Part shown: piece after piece, positions 46,385-55,428 of the stretch
Layout: each line of letters opens with the position of its first letter
Numbering within the stretch: the stretch's first letter is position 1
From: Alkalihalophilus pseudofirmus
GTDB lineage: Bacteria; Bacillota; Bacilli; Bacillales; Bacillaceae_D
Direction of reading: 5' to 3'
Length of the DNA: 64,000 nt
Assembly: GCF_029094545.1 (NCBI RefSeq)
Contig: NZ_CP117835.1
Span: forward strand, 476,001-540,000
Notes under the pieces: generated by a model
Database searches by the model: none
What the model was told of the DNA's origin: nothing
Seen by the model: only the letters and a program-made list of their open reading frames with translations
Program-made: the position numbers and the translations under genes

Positions 46385-46867
46385 ATGTCAACCGTACATG
46401 ACTTTACTGTTCAGTCGACTAAAGGGGAAGAAGTCTCTTTATCGACTTACAAAGGTCAAATAATGCTAATTGTAAATACAGCGACAAAATGCGGCCTTGC
46501 TCCACAGTTTAAAGGGTTAGAAAAGCTTCATCAGCAGTACAAAGACAAAGGACTGGCAGTGCTCGGCTTTCCGTGCAACCAGTTTATGAATCAAGAGCCT
46601 GTTAGTGATGAACAAATGACAGAAGCTTGTGAGATCAATTTCGGGGTGACTTTCCCGCTATTTGCGAAAATTAATGTGAACGGATCGGATGCCCATCCAC
46701 TTTACAAACATCTTAAAAAAGAACAAAAAGGTCTGCTCAGCTCAGAAATCAAATGGAACTTTACTAAATTCTTAGTTGATAAAAATGGTGAAGTCGTCAA
46801 ACGGTTTGGACCGAATACTTCTCCTGAGAAAATGGAAGATGAAATTAAGGAATTATTAGGGCAATAA
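46385..46867 (+). CDS. bsaA: Glutathione peroxidase family thiol peroxidase
   Basis: 160 residues, thioredoxin fold. The peroxidatic Cys is C36 in NTATKCGLAPQ, the second Cys is in GFPCNQF, and WNFTKFLVD supplies the Trp-Asn of the active site. Bacterial members of this type usually use thioredoxin or bacillithiol rather than glutathione. Matches B. subtilis BsaA in length and motifs. Ribosome site AAGGAGGAA precedes the ATG. Single gene with its own terminator, next to nos, both linked to oxidative stress. Confidence 0.92.
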   Translation: MSTVHDFTVQSTKGEEVSLSTYKGQIMLIVNTATKCGLAPQFKGLEKLHQQYKDKGLAVLGFPCNQFMNQEPVSDEQMTEACEINFGVTFPLFAKINVNGSDAHPLYKHLKKEQKGLLSSEIKWNFTKFLVDKNGEVVKRFGPNTSPEKMEDEIKELLGQ

Positions 46868-46875
46868 TAAATCGT

Positions 46876-46915
46876 AGCTATTTGGATACAATTTTATGAT
46901 CCAAATGGCTTTTTT
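46876..46915 (+). terminator. Terminator after the peroxidase gene
   Basis: AGCTATTTGGAT (46876-46887) and ATCCAAATGGCT (46899-46910) pair with one wobble, followed by TTTTT. Confidence 0.8.
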
Positions 46916-46985
46916 GTCTGTAAAATAGATATCATAAGAGAAAACGGGATCATATTAAGAACGGAATCATAAAGGTGGCGAGGGA

Positions 46986-48086
46986 ATGAATGCGAGTAAT
47001 CAGCCAACTAAATTAAAGAGTGAAGCGGCTTCCTTTTTAACTCAATGTTACTCAGAACTGGGCTTATCTAATATACAATTAAACCAACGGATAGATGAAG
47101 TAAATCAAGAAATTGAGCAAACGGGTACATATACACACACAAGAGAAGAGCTTAGGCACGGTGCAAAAATGGCTTGGAGAAACAGTAACCGCTGTATCGG
47201 ACGTTTATTTTGGGAATCAATGCATGTTCTTGATGAAAGGGGCTTGAGTAAAGAAGAAGAGGTTGCTGACGCTCTTTTTTATCATTTAACCTATGCCACA
47301 AATGAAGGCAAAGTCATCCCAACTATAACGGTTTTTAAGCCTGCATCGAACAATCAGGTACCGGTCCGCATATGGAACCACCAATTAATTCGTTATGCAG
47401 GGTATGAAACAGAGAGTGGAACTATTGGAGACCCTGCTTCTATTGCCTTTACGAAGCAGTGTGAGGAACTTGGCTGGAAGGGAGAAGGGACCCCGTTTGA
47501 TGTGCTGCCTCTAGTCATTCAATGCGGCAAGCGAACACCAAAGTGGTTTGAGATTCCAAAAGAGTGCATCATGGAAGTGCCGCTTACTCACCCGACAAAG
47601 CCTCAATTTAAGCAATTGAACTTAAAATGGTATGGTGTGCCGTTTATTTCAGATATGCGGCTTGAAATTGGGGGCATTGATTATGTCGCAGCACCTTTTA
47701 ATGGCTGGTATATGGGAACTGAAATTGGAGCAAGGAATTTGGCAGATGAAACAAGATATCATATGCTGCCAAAAGTGGCGGGGATTTTTGGGCTCGATTG
47801 TGAGAGAGAAGCTTATTTATGGAGGGATGCAGCGCTGGTTGAATTAAATCGTGCGGTCCTTTATTCGTTTAAAGAAGCAGGAGTGAGCATTGTGGATCAC
47901 CACACAGCAGCCAAGCAGTTCAAGCGATTTGAGGAAAGAGAAGAGGATGCTGGCAGACCGGTGACTGGGATGTGGAGCTGGCTGATCCCGCCAATGTCTC
48001 CTGCAGCAACTCATATTTTCCATAAAGATTACGATAACAAAGTAGTAAGTCCGAATTATTTTTATCAAGAGCAGCCTTACAAGTAA
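46986..48086 (+). CDS. nos: Bacterial nitric-oxide synthase (oxygenase domain only)
   Basis: 366 residues. The heme-ligand Cys is C70 in [14 protein letters not shown], and the substrate-site region [17 protein letters not shown] with the arginine-binding Glu is intact, as is the pterin-side [10 protein letters not shown]. It oxidises L-arginine to citrulline and NO. As in other Bacillus enzymes there is no fused reductase, so electrons come from general flavodoxin or ferredoxin reductases. Single gene ending at a strong terminator. Confidence 0.96.
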   Translation: MNASNQPTKLKSEAASFLTQCYSELGLSNIQLNQRIDEVNQEIEQTGTYTHTREELRHGAKMAWRNSNRCIGRLFWESMHVLDERGLSKEEEVADALFYHLTYATNEGKVIPTITVFKPASNNQVPVRIWNHQLIRYAGYETESGTIGDPASIAFTKQCEELGWKGEGTPFDVLPLVIQCGKRTPKWFEIPKECIMEVPLTHPTKPQFKQLNLKWYGVPFISDMRLEIGGIDYVAAPFNGWYMGTEIGARNLADETRYHMLPKVAGIFGLDCEREAYLWRDAALVELNRAVLYSFKEAGVSIVDHHTAAKQFKRFEEREEDAGRPVTGMWSWLIPPMSPAATHIFHKDYDNKVVSPNYFYQEQPYK

Positions 48087-48148
48087 AAGTATGCTTTCTT
48101 ATTGTGTCTGGCAAAAAGTGTCCGCCAATAAGAAAGGATGCTTTTTTT
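48086..48148 (+). terminator. Terminator after nos
   Basis: AAAGTATGCTTTCTTATTG (48086-48104) pairs with CAATAAGAAAGGATGCTTT (48126-48144) apart from one mismatch and one wobble, followed by more T. Confidence 0.8.
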
Positions 48149-48272
48149 ATATGATGGTGCAAGGGATTGGTCGTTACGATACAATTAATAAGATACAATT
48201 AAGAAGCAGTAAAAGATAAAATGTTAGACAGCATAAATATATTGTGAAGTTACGCAGAAAAGGACGGATAGA

Positions 48273-50156
48273 ATGAGCATTTTACAAGTAGAGCATTTAA
48301 CCAAAACATATGGGGATAAAACTCTTTTCAATGATCTTTCATTTACAATTAATCAAAAAGAGAGAATTGGATTGATCGGTATAAACGGCACTGGAAAATC
48401 AACTCTTTTGAAGGTGCTTGCTAAAATAGAAGGAATGGATTCAGGCGAATTAATTCATGCGAATGATTTTCAGATTGAATATTTGCCGCAGCAGCCGGAG
48501 CTTGAAGCAGGTTTAACTGTGCTTGAGCAGATCTATTACGGAGACTCACCAATTATGAAGACGATGAGAGCATATGAAGAAATGGTCTTAGAGCTTGAAC
48601 GTGATCCGGCTAATGAAAAGAAATTAGCTTCCTTAATGAAGCTGCAGCAGAAAATGGACGAGCTTGAAGCGTGGGAAGCGAATACGACTGCTAAGACAAT
48701 TTTATCGAAGCTTGGTATAACGGATTACACGGAAAAAATAGATTCCCTTTCTGGCGGACAGAAAAAACGGGTTGCGATTGCGAAAGCACTGATTCAGCCA
48801 GCGGACCTTCTATTATTAGATGAGCCTACTAACCACTTAGACCATGCAATAATTGAATGGCTTGAAGGGTTCCTCGCTCAGTACCGCGGGGCATTTATCG
48901 TCATTACGCATGATCGTTATTTCTTAACGCGCGTCACGAATAAGATGATTGAACTTGACCGTGGCAGGCTTCATACATATGAGGGGAATTATGAAGAATA
49001 TCTTTCATTGAAAGCGGAACGAGAAGAACAAGAGCATACGCAAGAAAGAAAGCGCCAAAATCTCTTAAGAAGAGAGCTTGCTTGGCTGCACCGCGGGGCG
49101 AAGGCAAGAACGACAAAACAGAAGGCAAGAATTCAGCGGGTAGATGAGTTGAAAGAAGATACACCTGAGTTTTTGAATCGAGAGTTTGATTTTGCTATTG
49201 GCTCAACGAGACTCGGCAAACAGGTGCTTGAAGTAAAAGGTTTAACAAAGCAATTTGGGGATAAACAGTTAATAACAAATTTGAATTATTTGATCGTAAA
49301 AGGTGAACGACTTGGAATTGTCGGCCCTAATGGAAGCGGGAAAACGACGCTGCTTCAACTGCTCGCAGGCAGAGAAAAACCAACAAGCGGTGAGGTCCTT
49401 GTTGGTGAAACAGTCAAAATTGGATATTACACTCAAGAAGATGAAGAGATTGATGGAGGCCTTCGTGTTATTGACTATATAAAAGAAGTGGCGGAGGTTG
49501 TTCATACAGTTAACCATGAGGTCATTACAGCCGAGCAAATGCTTGAGCGTTTCTTATTTCCTCGTTCGATGCAGTATACGTATGTAAGACGTTTATCAGG
49601 CGGTGAGAAGCGTCGATTGTATCTTTTAAAAATCCTGATGGGAGAGCCGAATGTGTTATTCCTTGATGAGCCGACAAATGATCTTGATACACAAACTCTT
49701 TCTGTCCTTGAAGATTACTTAGATCAGTTCCCGGGTGTCGTTGTCACCGTTTCGCATGACCGCTATTTTCTCGATCGGGTGGTTGATCATTTGCTTGTCT
49801 TTAAAGGAGAAGGCAGCATAGAACGATTCCAAGGACATTATAGTGACTTCCTTCAATCACAAGAAGAAAATGCAGCTCTTCAAAAAGTGAAAGAGAAAAC
49901 AGAAACACCTAAAGTAGAAAAAACAAAACGAAAATTATCTTACCATGAGCAAAAAGAGTGGGACGGTATTGAAGAGAAAATTGAGAAGCTCGAAATGAAA
50001 ACAGCAGAGCTAGAAGAAGCGATTACTAAAGCAGGAAGTGACTACGGGAAAATAAGTGATTTGATGAGTGAGAAAGAAAAGGTTGAAGCTGAGCTGAATC
50101 ATACGATGGAACGCTGGGAAGAACTCTCTATACTCATTGAAGAACTTCAAGGTTAG
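48273..50156 (+). CDS. yfmR: ABC-F type ribosome-associated ATPase (YfmR/Uup group)
   Basis: 627 residues: two ATPase domains and no membrane segment. First domain: GINGTGKST, LSGGQKKR, LLLDEPTNHLD; second: GPNGSGKTT, LSGGEKRR, LFLDEPTNDLD. The interdomain linker contains RRELAWLHRGAKARTTKQKA, the P-site-tRNA interaction motif, and a C-terminal coiled coil (about 540-627) is as in Uup. YfmR (629 residues) acts on stalled ribosomes with overlap to EF-P. Single gene. Confidence 0.9.
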   Translation: MSILQVEHLTKTYGDKTLFNDLSFTINQKERIGLIGINGTGKSTLLKVLAKIEGMDSGELIHANDFQIEYLPQQPELEAGLTVLEQIYYGDSPIMKTMRAYEEMVLELERDPANEKKLASLMKLQQKMDELEAWEANTTAKTILSKLGITDYTEKIDSLSGGQKKRVAIAKALIQPADLLLLDEPTNHLDHAIIEWLEGFLAQYRGAFIVITHDRYFLTRVTNKMIELDRGRLHTYEGNYEEYLSLKAEREEQEHTQERKRQNLLRRELAWLHRGAKARTTKQKARIQRVDELKEDTPEFLNREFDFAIGSTRLGKQVLEVKGLTKQFGDKQLITNLNYLIVKGERLGIVGPNGSGKTTLLQLLAGREKPTSGEVLVGETVKIGYYTQEDEEIDGGLRVIDYIKEVAEVVHTVNHEVITAEQMLERFLFPRSMQYTYVRRLSGGEKRRLYLLKILMGEPNVLFLDEPTNDLDTQTLSVLEDYLDQFPGVVVTVSHDRYFLDRVVDHLLVFKGEGSIERFQGHYSDFLQSQEENAALQKVKEKTETPKVEKTKRKLSYHEQKEWDGIEEKIEKLEMKTAELEEAITKAGSDYGKISDLMSEKEKVEAELNHTMERWEELSILIEELQG

Positions 50157-50267
50157 AAAAAAGGTACAAAAAAGTTGTACAAAGCCCTCGCATAATCGAC
50201 ATAATACGATACAATGTAGTAAGAAGGAACGGAACATTAAGTATGATTACGTGAAGGGGTGAGGGAT

Positions 50268-51608
50268 ATGGATGCATCAATTCAAGACGATCGAATGTTT
50301 GAGCAAGCATTTCGCTACTCTACGATTGGGCTAGTGATCCTTGATATAGATGGGACCTATTTGAAAGTGAATGAAGCATATTGTCAGATTACCAATAGAC
50401 AAGAGGAGAGCATTTTGTCTCAAATATTCATCGACCATATTCATCCCCTTTACCGAAACGAGGTAGCAGACTCTTTTCATACATTATTACACGAAGAAAA
50501 AAGGTCCGTGAATCAAGAGGTCATGCTCGATACCCTCAGTGAAAGCGATAGCTGGGTAGAGCTTAGTATTTCACTTATACGAGACGACGAGGCCGGCAGA
50601 CAGCATTATCTCATTCAAGTTCAGGACCTCACGATTCAAAGAACAATTTCTAGCAAGTTAAAGGTTAGTGAGGCTAAGTTAAATCAAGTTATCGAAACGG
50701 TTCCGAGCGGCCTTGTGATGATGGATCAAACAGGAATAATTATTTTCGCCAATCAGTTAGCTGAGGAGATATTAAAGGTTCGTCTTGATGGTGGAGTACG
50801 AGAAGGGGTACGTTCAAGCTATAATGCACCGGAATGGAAAAACAGGCATTTAGATGGCAGACCGATGACAGACGAGGAACTTCCCTTCTCGGTTGTTATG
50901 AGAACGAGACAGCCTGTATTTGGGATAGAGCATATGATCGAAGGTGAGGGAGGAGAGAAAACCCTCATCTCCGTCAATGCAGCTCCGTTGTATGATGAAT
51001 TTGATCAGATTACAGGCGTCCTATGTTCAATCACTGATATTACCGCTCAAAAAATAACCGAACAGCAATTGCTAGAAGCTAATTTACTTTTTAAACGCAA
51101 ATCAGAAATCGATGGGCTGACAGGCATTCCTAATAGGCGTTCTTTCGATAAAACCTTGCAGGCTGAGTGGGATGAGAGTGAAAGAGCAGGGTCTCTTTTA
51201 ACATTAATTATGCTCGATCTTGATTCATTTAAACACTTCAATGATACTTATGGCCATCAGAAAGGTGATGATTGCTTAAGGGAAGTTGCCGCAGCCATTG
51301 ATAGAGTGGTGCAAGACCACAAAGGTTTCCTAGCCCGTTACGGTGGAGAAGAATTTACCGTCATTAAGCGAGGAGCGAGTCTTGAGGAGAGCAGATATTT
51401 AGCTGAAGAAATTAAAGAGGTGGTCTATCAACTCCAGATTCCTCATCAGACATCAGTCATCAATAATGTAGTAACGGTGAGTGTAGGAGTAGCAGTAAAA
51501 CAAAATGAACATTGCAGGGACAGTAAAATGCTCTTTGACTGGGCGGACCAAGCAATGTATCAAGCGAAGAAAAAAGGCCGGAATCAAGTACTGGTTTATA
51601 ACAAATAA
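50268..51608 (+). CDS. PAS-PAS-GGDEF diguanylate cyclase
   Basis: 446 residues from ATG 50268 (AAGGGGTGAGGG upstream; GTG 50259 is an in-frame alternative). Two PAS domains (about 5-125 and 130-255) precede a GGDEF domain with the catalytic RYGGEEFTVI and the metal-binding ML DLDSFKHFND region. An intact GGEEF predicts c-di-GMP synthesis. The usual inhibitory RxxD site five residues before is not present, so product inhibition may be absent. No membrane segment; PAS ligand unknown. A terminator follows. Confidence 0.9.
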   Translation: MDASIQDDRMFEQAFRYSTIGLVILDIDGTYLKVNEAYCQITNRQEESILSQIFIDHIHPLYRNEVADSFHTLLHEEKRSVNQEVMLDTLSESDSWVELSISLIRDDEAGRQHYLIQVQDLTIQRTISSKLKVSEAKLNQVIETVPSGLVMMDQTGIIIFANQLAEEILKVRLDGGVREGVRSSYNAPEWKNRHLDGRPMTDEELPFSVVMRTRQPVFGIEHMIEGEGGEKTLISVNAAPLYDEFDQITGVLCSITDITAQKITEQQLLEANLLFKRKSEIDGLTGIPNRRSFDKTLQAEWDESERAGSLLTLIMLDLDSFKHFNDTYGHQKGDDCLREVAAAIDRVVQDHKGFLARYGGEEFTVIKRGASLEESRYLAEEIKEVVYQLQIPHQTSVINNVVTVSVGVAVKQNEHCRDSKMLFDWADQAMYQAKKKGRNQVLVYNK

Positions 51609-51612
51609 TACA

Positions 51613-51640
51613 AAAGCAACCAAAGGTGGTTGCTTTTTTT
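51613..51640 (+). terminator. Terminator after the GGDEF gene
   Basis: AAGCAACC (51614-51621) and GGTTGCTT (51628-51635) pair perfectly, followed by T residues. Confidence 0.82.
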
Positions 51641-51647
51641 GTTTAGG

Positions 51648-51712
51648 TTGATTGATTTTGAACGAATAATTGAATGTTTTTGATTGATTATGAATGAATT
51701 TGGTTGTATACT
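51648..51712 (+). promoter_or_regulatory. fruRKA promoter with two direct-repeat FruR operators
   Basis: TTGATTGATTTTGAACGAAT (51648-51667) and TTGATTGATTATGAATGAAT (51680-51699) match at 18 of 20 positions, starting 32 nt apart (about three helical turns). The promoter TTGATT (51684-51689), 17-nt spacer, TATACT (51707-51712) overlaps the second copy, so a bound DeoR-type regulator would cover the -35 box. Confidence 0.8.
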
Positions 51713-51745
51713 CATAGTAATTACTAACGTAAGAGGTGTTAAACG

Positions 51746-52501
51746 ATGCTTACGATCGAACGTCAAGAAACGATTCTTTCATTGCTGAAAGAGAAAGAAA
51801 CAATAAAAATTCAAGAAATCGTTGAAATAACAGGGTCTTCTGAGTCCACTATTAGAAGAGATTTAAAGGAACTAGAGCAATCAAAGAAATTAAAGCGCAT
51901 ACATGGCGGTGCGACATTGTTTCAAAAGAAGCTGGTTGAGCCGACTGTAGCAGAAAAAACAATCAAAAACCGTCAAGAAAAGCAGATGATCGCCAAAAAA
52001 GCGGCAGACTTGATTGAAGAAGGAGATTGTCTCTTTCTGGATGCTGGTACGAGTACGGTTGAAATGATTCCTTTTCTTAAAGGCAAGGATATCGTCGTTG
52101 TCACAAATGGGTTGAATAATATTGCAGAGCTGCTTGAAGCAGAAATTGAAACCCATGTGGTCGGAGGATATGTGAAAAAAGGAACGAGAGCATTTGTTGG
52201 ACGCGGTGCGATTCAATCATTAAGAGGGTTTCGTTTTGACAAAGCGTTCATTGGTACGAATGGTATAAGCTTGAAAGATGGCTGCACAACGCCCGATCCA
52301 GAAGAGGCCTTTATTAAAGAAGAAGCGATCAAGCTTGCTGCCGAAAGCTTTGTGTTGGCAGATCATACGAAGTTTGGTGAAGTATCCTTTTCAAAATTTG
52401 CTGATGTGAAAGAAGTCATTATTCTAACAAGTGCCCAAATAGATTCTGAACTGCGTAACCAGATAAGCCAAGCAACGAAAGTAGAGGTATTTCCATCATG
52501 A
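51746..52501 (+). CDS. fruR: Fructose operon repressor, DeoR family
   Basis: 251 residues. A DeoR winged helix leads (RQETILSLLKEKETIKIQEI, then SSESTIRRDLKELEQ), followed by the sugar-phosphate sensor fold (FLDAGTSTVEMIPFL, VVTNGLNN, GTNGISL). In bacilli FruR responds to fructose-1-phosphate. First gene of fruRKA; its stop overlaps the fruK ATG by 4 nt. Ribosome site AAGAGGTG. The paired operators upstream suggest autoregulation. Confidence 0.93.
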   Translation: MLTIERQETILSLLKEKETIKIQEIVEITGSSESTIRRDLKELEQSKKLKRIHGGATLFQKKLVEPTVAEKTIKNRQEKQMIAKKAADLIEEGDCLFLDAGTSTVEMIPFLKGKDIVVVTNGLNNIAELLEAEIETHVVGGYVKKGTRAFVGRGAIQSLRGFRFDKAFIGTNGISLKDGCTTPDPEEAFIKEEAIKLAAESFVLADHTKFGEVSFSKFADVKEVIILTSAQIDSELRNQISQATKVEVFPS

Positions 52502-53412
52502 TTTATACGATTACACTTAATCCTGCAGTTGATTATTTCTTAGAAGTTGATAATTTTACAGCAGGAGCCGTTAACCGTTCTAACGCCGAAAGAAAAGTTC
52601 CTGGCGGTAAGGGAATTAATGTATCTAGAGTATTACAGAGACTCGGACATAAGAGTGAGGCATTAGGGTTTATCGGTGGGTTTACTGGAGATTTCATCGC
52701 CTCCTCACTTGAGGCGGAGGCCATTCAGACGAACTTCATTAAAGTTCATGGCGATTCAAGAATCAACGTCAAATTATACAGTGAAACAGAAACCGAGATA
52801 AACGGTTCATCCCCAATGATTACGAATGATCATGTGACTCAATTAAAGGGACAGATTGAAGGTCTAAGCGAAGGGGATTTCTTAGTTCTTGCTGGAAGCG
52901 TTCCAAGTTCACTTGATGATGACTTATACCAAGTATTAATAGAAGCGGCTAGAGAGCGAGGGGTGTTTGTATGCTTAGATACAAGCGGTGAACCTTTAAG
53001 AAAAGCGATAGAAGCTAAACCTTCATTAATTAAACCAAATCATCATGAGCTAGGCGAGCTATTTGGAGTTGAAATTAAAAATATTGATGAGGCACTGCCC
53101 TATGTCAGCCAGCTTATTGAAAAAGGAATTGAGTATGTTCTTATCTCTTTTGCAGGTGAAGGAGCACTGCTTGGGACAAAAGAGGGAATTTATTCAGCTG
53201 TTCCGCCAAAAGGGAAGGTACAAAATTCAGTAGGTGCTGGAGACTCTACAGTAGCTGGATTTATCACCTCAGTATTAGCAAATTCAACAGATGTAGGAAA
53301 GCTTGCTTTTGCAGTGGCGTGCGGAAGTGCTACCGCATTTTCTAAAAGCTTCTGCGAGCTAGAAGATGTGAAGAGATTAAAAGAGAACATTGATATAAAA
53401 CATATAAAGTAA
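52498..53412 (+). CDS. fruK: 1-phosphofructokinase
   Basis: 304 residues of the PfkB/ribokinase family. TLNPAVDYFLEVDNF, GGKGINVSRVLQRLG and the anion hole with catalytic Asp GAGDSTVAGF are intact. It converts fructose-1-phosphate to fructose-1,6-bisphosphate. Translationally coupled to fruR (ATGA overlap) and 27 nt before fruA. Confidence 0.95.
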   Translation: MIYTITLNPAVDYFLEVDNFTAGAVNRSNAERKVPGGKGINVSRVLQRLGHKSEALGFIGGFTGDFIASSLEAEAIQTNFIKVHGDSRINVKLYSETETEINGSSPMITNDHVTQLKGQIEGLSEGDFLVLAGSVPSSLDDDLYQVLIEAARERGVFVCLDTSGEPLRKAIEAKPSLIKPNHHELGELFGVEIKNIDEALPYVSQLIEKGIEYVLISFAGEGALLGTKEGIYSAVPPKGKVQNSVGAGDSTVAGFITSVLANSTDVGKLAFAVACGSATAFSKSFCELEDVKRLKENIDIKHIK

Positions 53413-53439
53413 AAGATCTTAGGGGGAGGGTGATTAGAA

Positions 53440-55296
53440 ATGAGAATATCAGATTTACTAAAAAGTGAAACGATTGTCCTTAATATGAGCGCCACGAAAA
53501 AGGGAGAAGCCATTAGTGAGCTGGTGAACTGCTTAGATAAAGCTGGCAGACTATCAAATGCTAAAGAATACAAGCAGGCTATTGAGGCTCGTGAAGCGCA
53601 AAGTACAACAGGGATCGGCGAAGGCATTGCGATCCCGCACGCTAAAACGAGTGCAGTCAGCACACCAGCTATTGCTTTTGGCCGCTCCAAAGACGGGGTT
53701 GATTATGAAGCATTAGATGGCCAGCCGAGTTATTTATTCTTTATGATTGCCGCATCTGAAGGGGCAAATAATGAGCATCTAGAAACTCTTTCAAGACTTT
53801 CAACCTTTTTAATGGATGAAGCATTCCGTGAGCAGTTAATGCAAGCACAAACTAAGGAAGAAATTCTAGCTGCGATTGACCAAAAGGAAAGTGAAGAAAA
53901 AGGAGAAGAAGATGGTGAGGATGAAGCCGTTTCTTCAACAGGTATTCAAATCCTCGCTGTTACAGGGTGTCCGACAGGAATTGCTCATACGTATATGGCT
54001 GCAGATGCCTTAAAGGAAGAGGCCAAAAAGCAAGGAGTGTCAATTAAAGTAGAAACAAACGGTTCAAGCGGAGTGAAAAACCGTTTATCAGAACAAGAGA
54101 TTAAAGACGCTAAAGCGATTATTGTTACAGCAGACACGAAGATTGATATGGATCGTTTTGCTGGTAAACCTGTCATCCAAGGGCCGGTAACCGATGGAAT
54201 TAGACGTCCAAAAGAGCTTATTCAACAAGCCATCGCAGGTGAAGCGCCGATTTATCAAGCTACAGGTGCATCTAACGGTGAGAATAAGGCAGGAGAAGGG
54301 ACTAAGAAAAACGGATTCTATAAGCACTTAATGAATGGTGTATCAAACATGCTTCCGTTTGTTGTCGGGGGCGGGATCTTAATTGCGATCTCCTTTATGT
54401 TCGGTATTGATTCTGATAATCAATTTGCCCAAATGTTAAGTGAGATTGGTGGAGGAAATGCATTCTTCCTGATGATTCCTGTGTTATCTGCTTTTATTGC
54501 GATGAGTATTGCTGACCGACCTGGCTTTGCAGCTGGTATGGTAGGGGGATTAATTGCTTTAAATGGTGAAGCTGGTTTCCTAGGCGGATTAATCGCTGGT
54601 TTCCTTGCAGGGTACCTGGCTCTCCTTGTGAAGTGGGCGCTAAGAGGGCTGCCGGCTTCTCTCGAAGGAATTCGTACTATCTTATTTTACCCAGTCTTAA
54701 ACATCTTCTTAACAGGAATGATTATGCTGCTTCTTGTTACTCCGCTTTCTGCCTTTAACACGGGACTTGAAAACTGGTTAGGCGGTATGGGGACAACTAA
54801 TATGGTCATCCTCGGGTTGATACTCGGAGCAATGATGGCGATTGATATGGGCGGTCCGATTAACAAAGCGGCATTCACGTTCGGTATTGCGATGATTGAT
54901 GCCGGGAATTTTGGTCCGCATGCTGCTGTCATGGCAGGCGGGATGGTTCCTCCATTAGGTATAGCACTTGCTACAACATTCTTTAAACAGAAGTTTACAA
55001 AGCAAGAACGAGAAGCAGGAAAAACAAACTATATTTTAGGCGCATCGTTTATTACAGAAGGGGCGATCCCATTTGCAGCATCAGACCCTGCACGTGTCAT
55101 CCCAGCTGTTATTACAGGATCGGCTGTAGCAGGTGCTTTGACGGCATTGTTTGGCATCGGTTTAAGAGCACCACACGGCGGAATATTTGTTATTCCGTTA
55201 GTGGAAGGCGGGTTCTTGTTATATGGATTAGCGATTTTAATAGGGGCTGTAGTTACGGCTGTTATGTTAGGAGTATTGAAAAAACGGGTTGCATAA
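53440..55296 (+). CDS. fruA: PTS fructose-specific enzyme IIABC
   Basis: 618 residues with the domain order EIIA (1-145; phospho-His H67 in GEGIAIPHAKTS), EIIB (about 168-265; phospho-Cys in AVTGCPTGIAHTYMAAD) and EIIC (about 285-615; FVVGGGILIAISFMFG, DMGGPINKAAFTFG). It imports fructose as fructose-1-phosphate, the FruK substrate and presumed FruR ligand. Last gene of the operon, followed by a terminator. Confidence 0.96.
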   Translation: MRISDLLKSETIVLNMSATKKGEAISELVNCLDKAGRLSNAKEYKQAIEAREAQSTTGIGEGIAIPHAKTSAVSTPAIAFGRSKDGVDYEALDGQPSYLFFMIAASEGANNEHLETLSRLSTFLMDEAFREQLMQAQTKEEILAAIDQKESEEKGEEDGEDEAVSSTGIQILAVTGCPTGIAHTYMAADALKEEAKKQGVSIKVETNGSSGVKNRLSEQEIKDAKAIIVTADTKIDMDRFAGKPVIQGPVTDGIRRPKELIQQAIAGEAPIYQATGASNGENKAGEGTKKNGFYKHLMNGVSNMLPFVVGGGILIAISFMFGIDSDNQFAQMLSEIGGGNAFFLMIPVLSAFIAMSIADRPGFAAGMVGGLIALNGEAGFLGGLIAGFLAGYLALLVKWALRGLPASLEGIRTILFYPVLNIFLTGMIMLLLVTPLSAFNTGLENWLGGMGTTNMVILGLILGAMMAIDMGGPINKAAFTFGIAMIDAGNFGPHAAVMAGGMVPPLGIALATTFFKQKFTKQEREAGKTNYILGASFITEGAIPFAASDPARVIPAVITGSAVAGALTALFGIGLRAPHGGIFVIPLVEGGFLLYGLAILIGAVVTAVMLGVLKKRVA

Positions 55297-55324
55297 TGGG
55301 CTGCATACAATCAATAATCGAAAG

Positions 55325-55357
55325 TAGACCAAGGTGATGAGCGCCTTGGTCTATTTT
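55325..55357 (+). terminator. Terminator after fruA
   Basis: TAGACCAAGG (55325-55334) and CCTTGGTCTA (55344-55353) pair perfectly, followed by TTTT. Confidence 0.88.
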
Positions 55358-55428
55358 AATTGATATCAGTTGATGAGTTGACTGACATTTCTATATACTT
55401 TGTATGAATAATATTGAAATGAGGTCTG

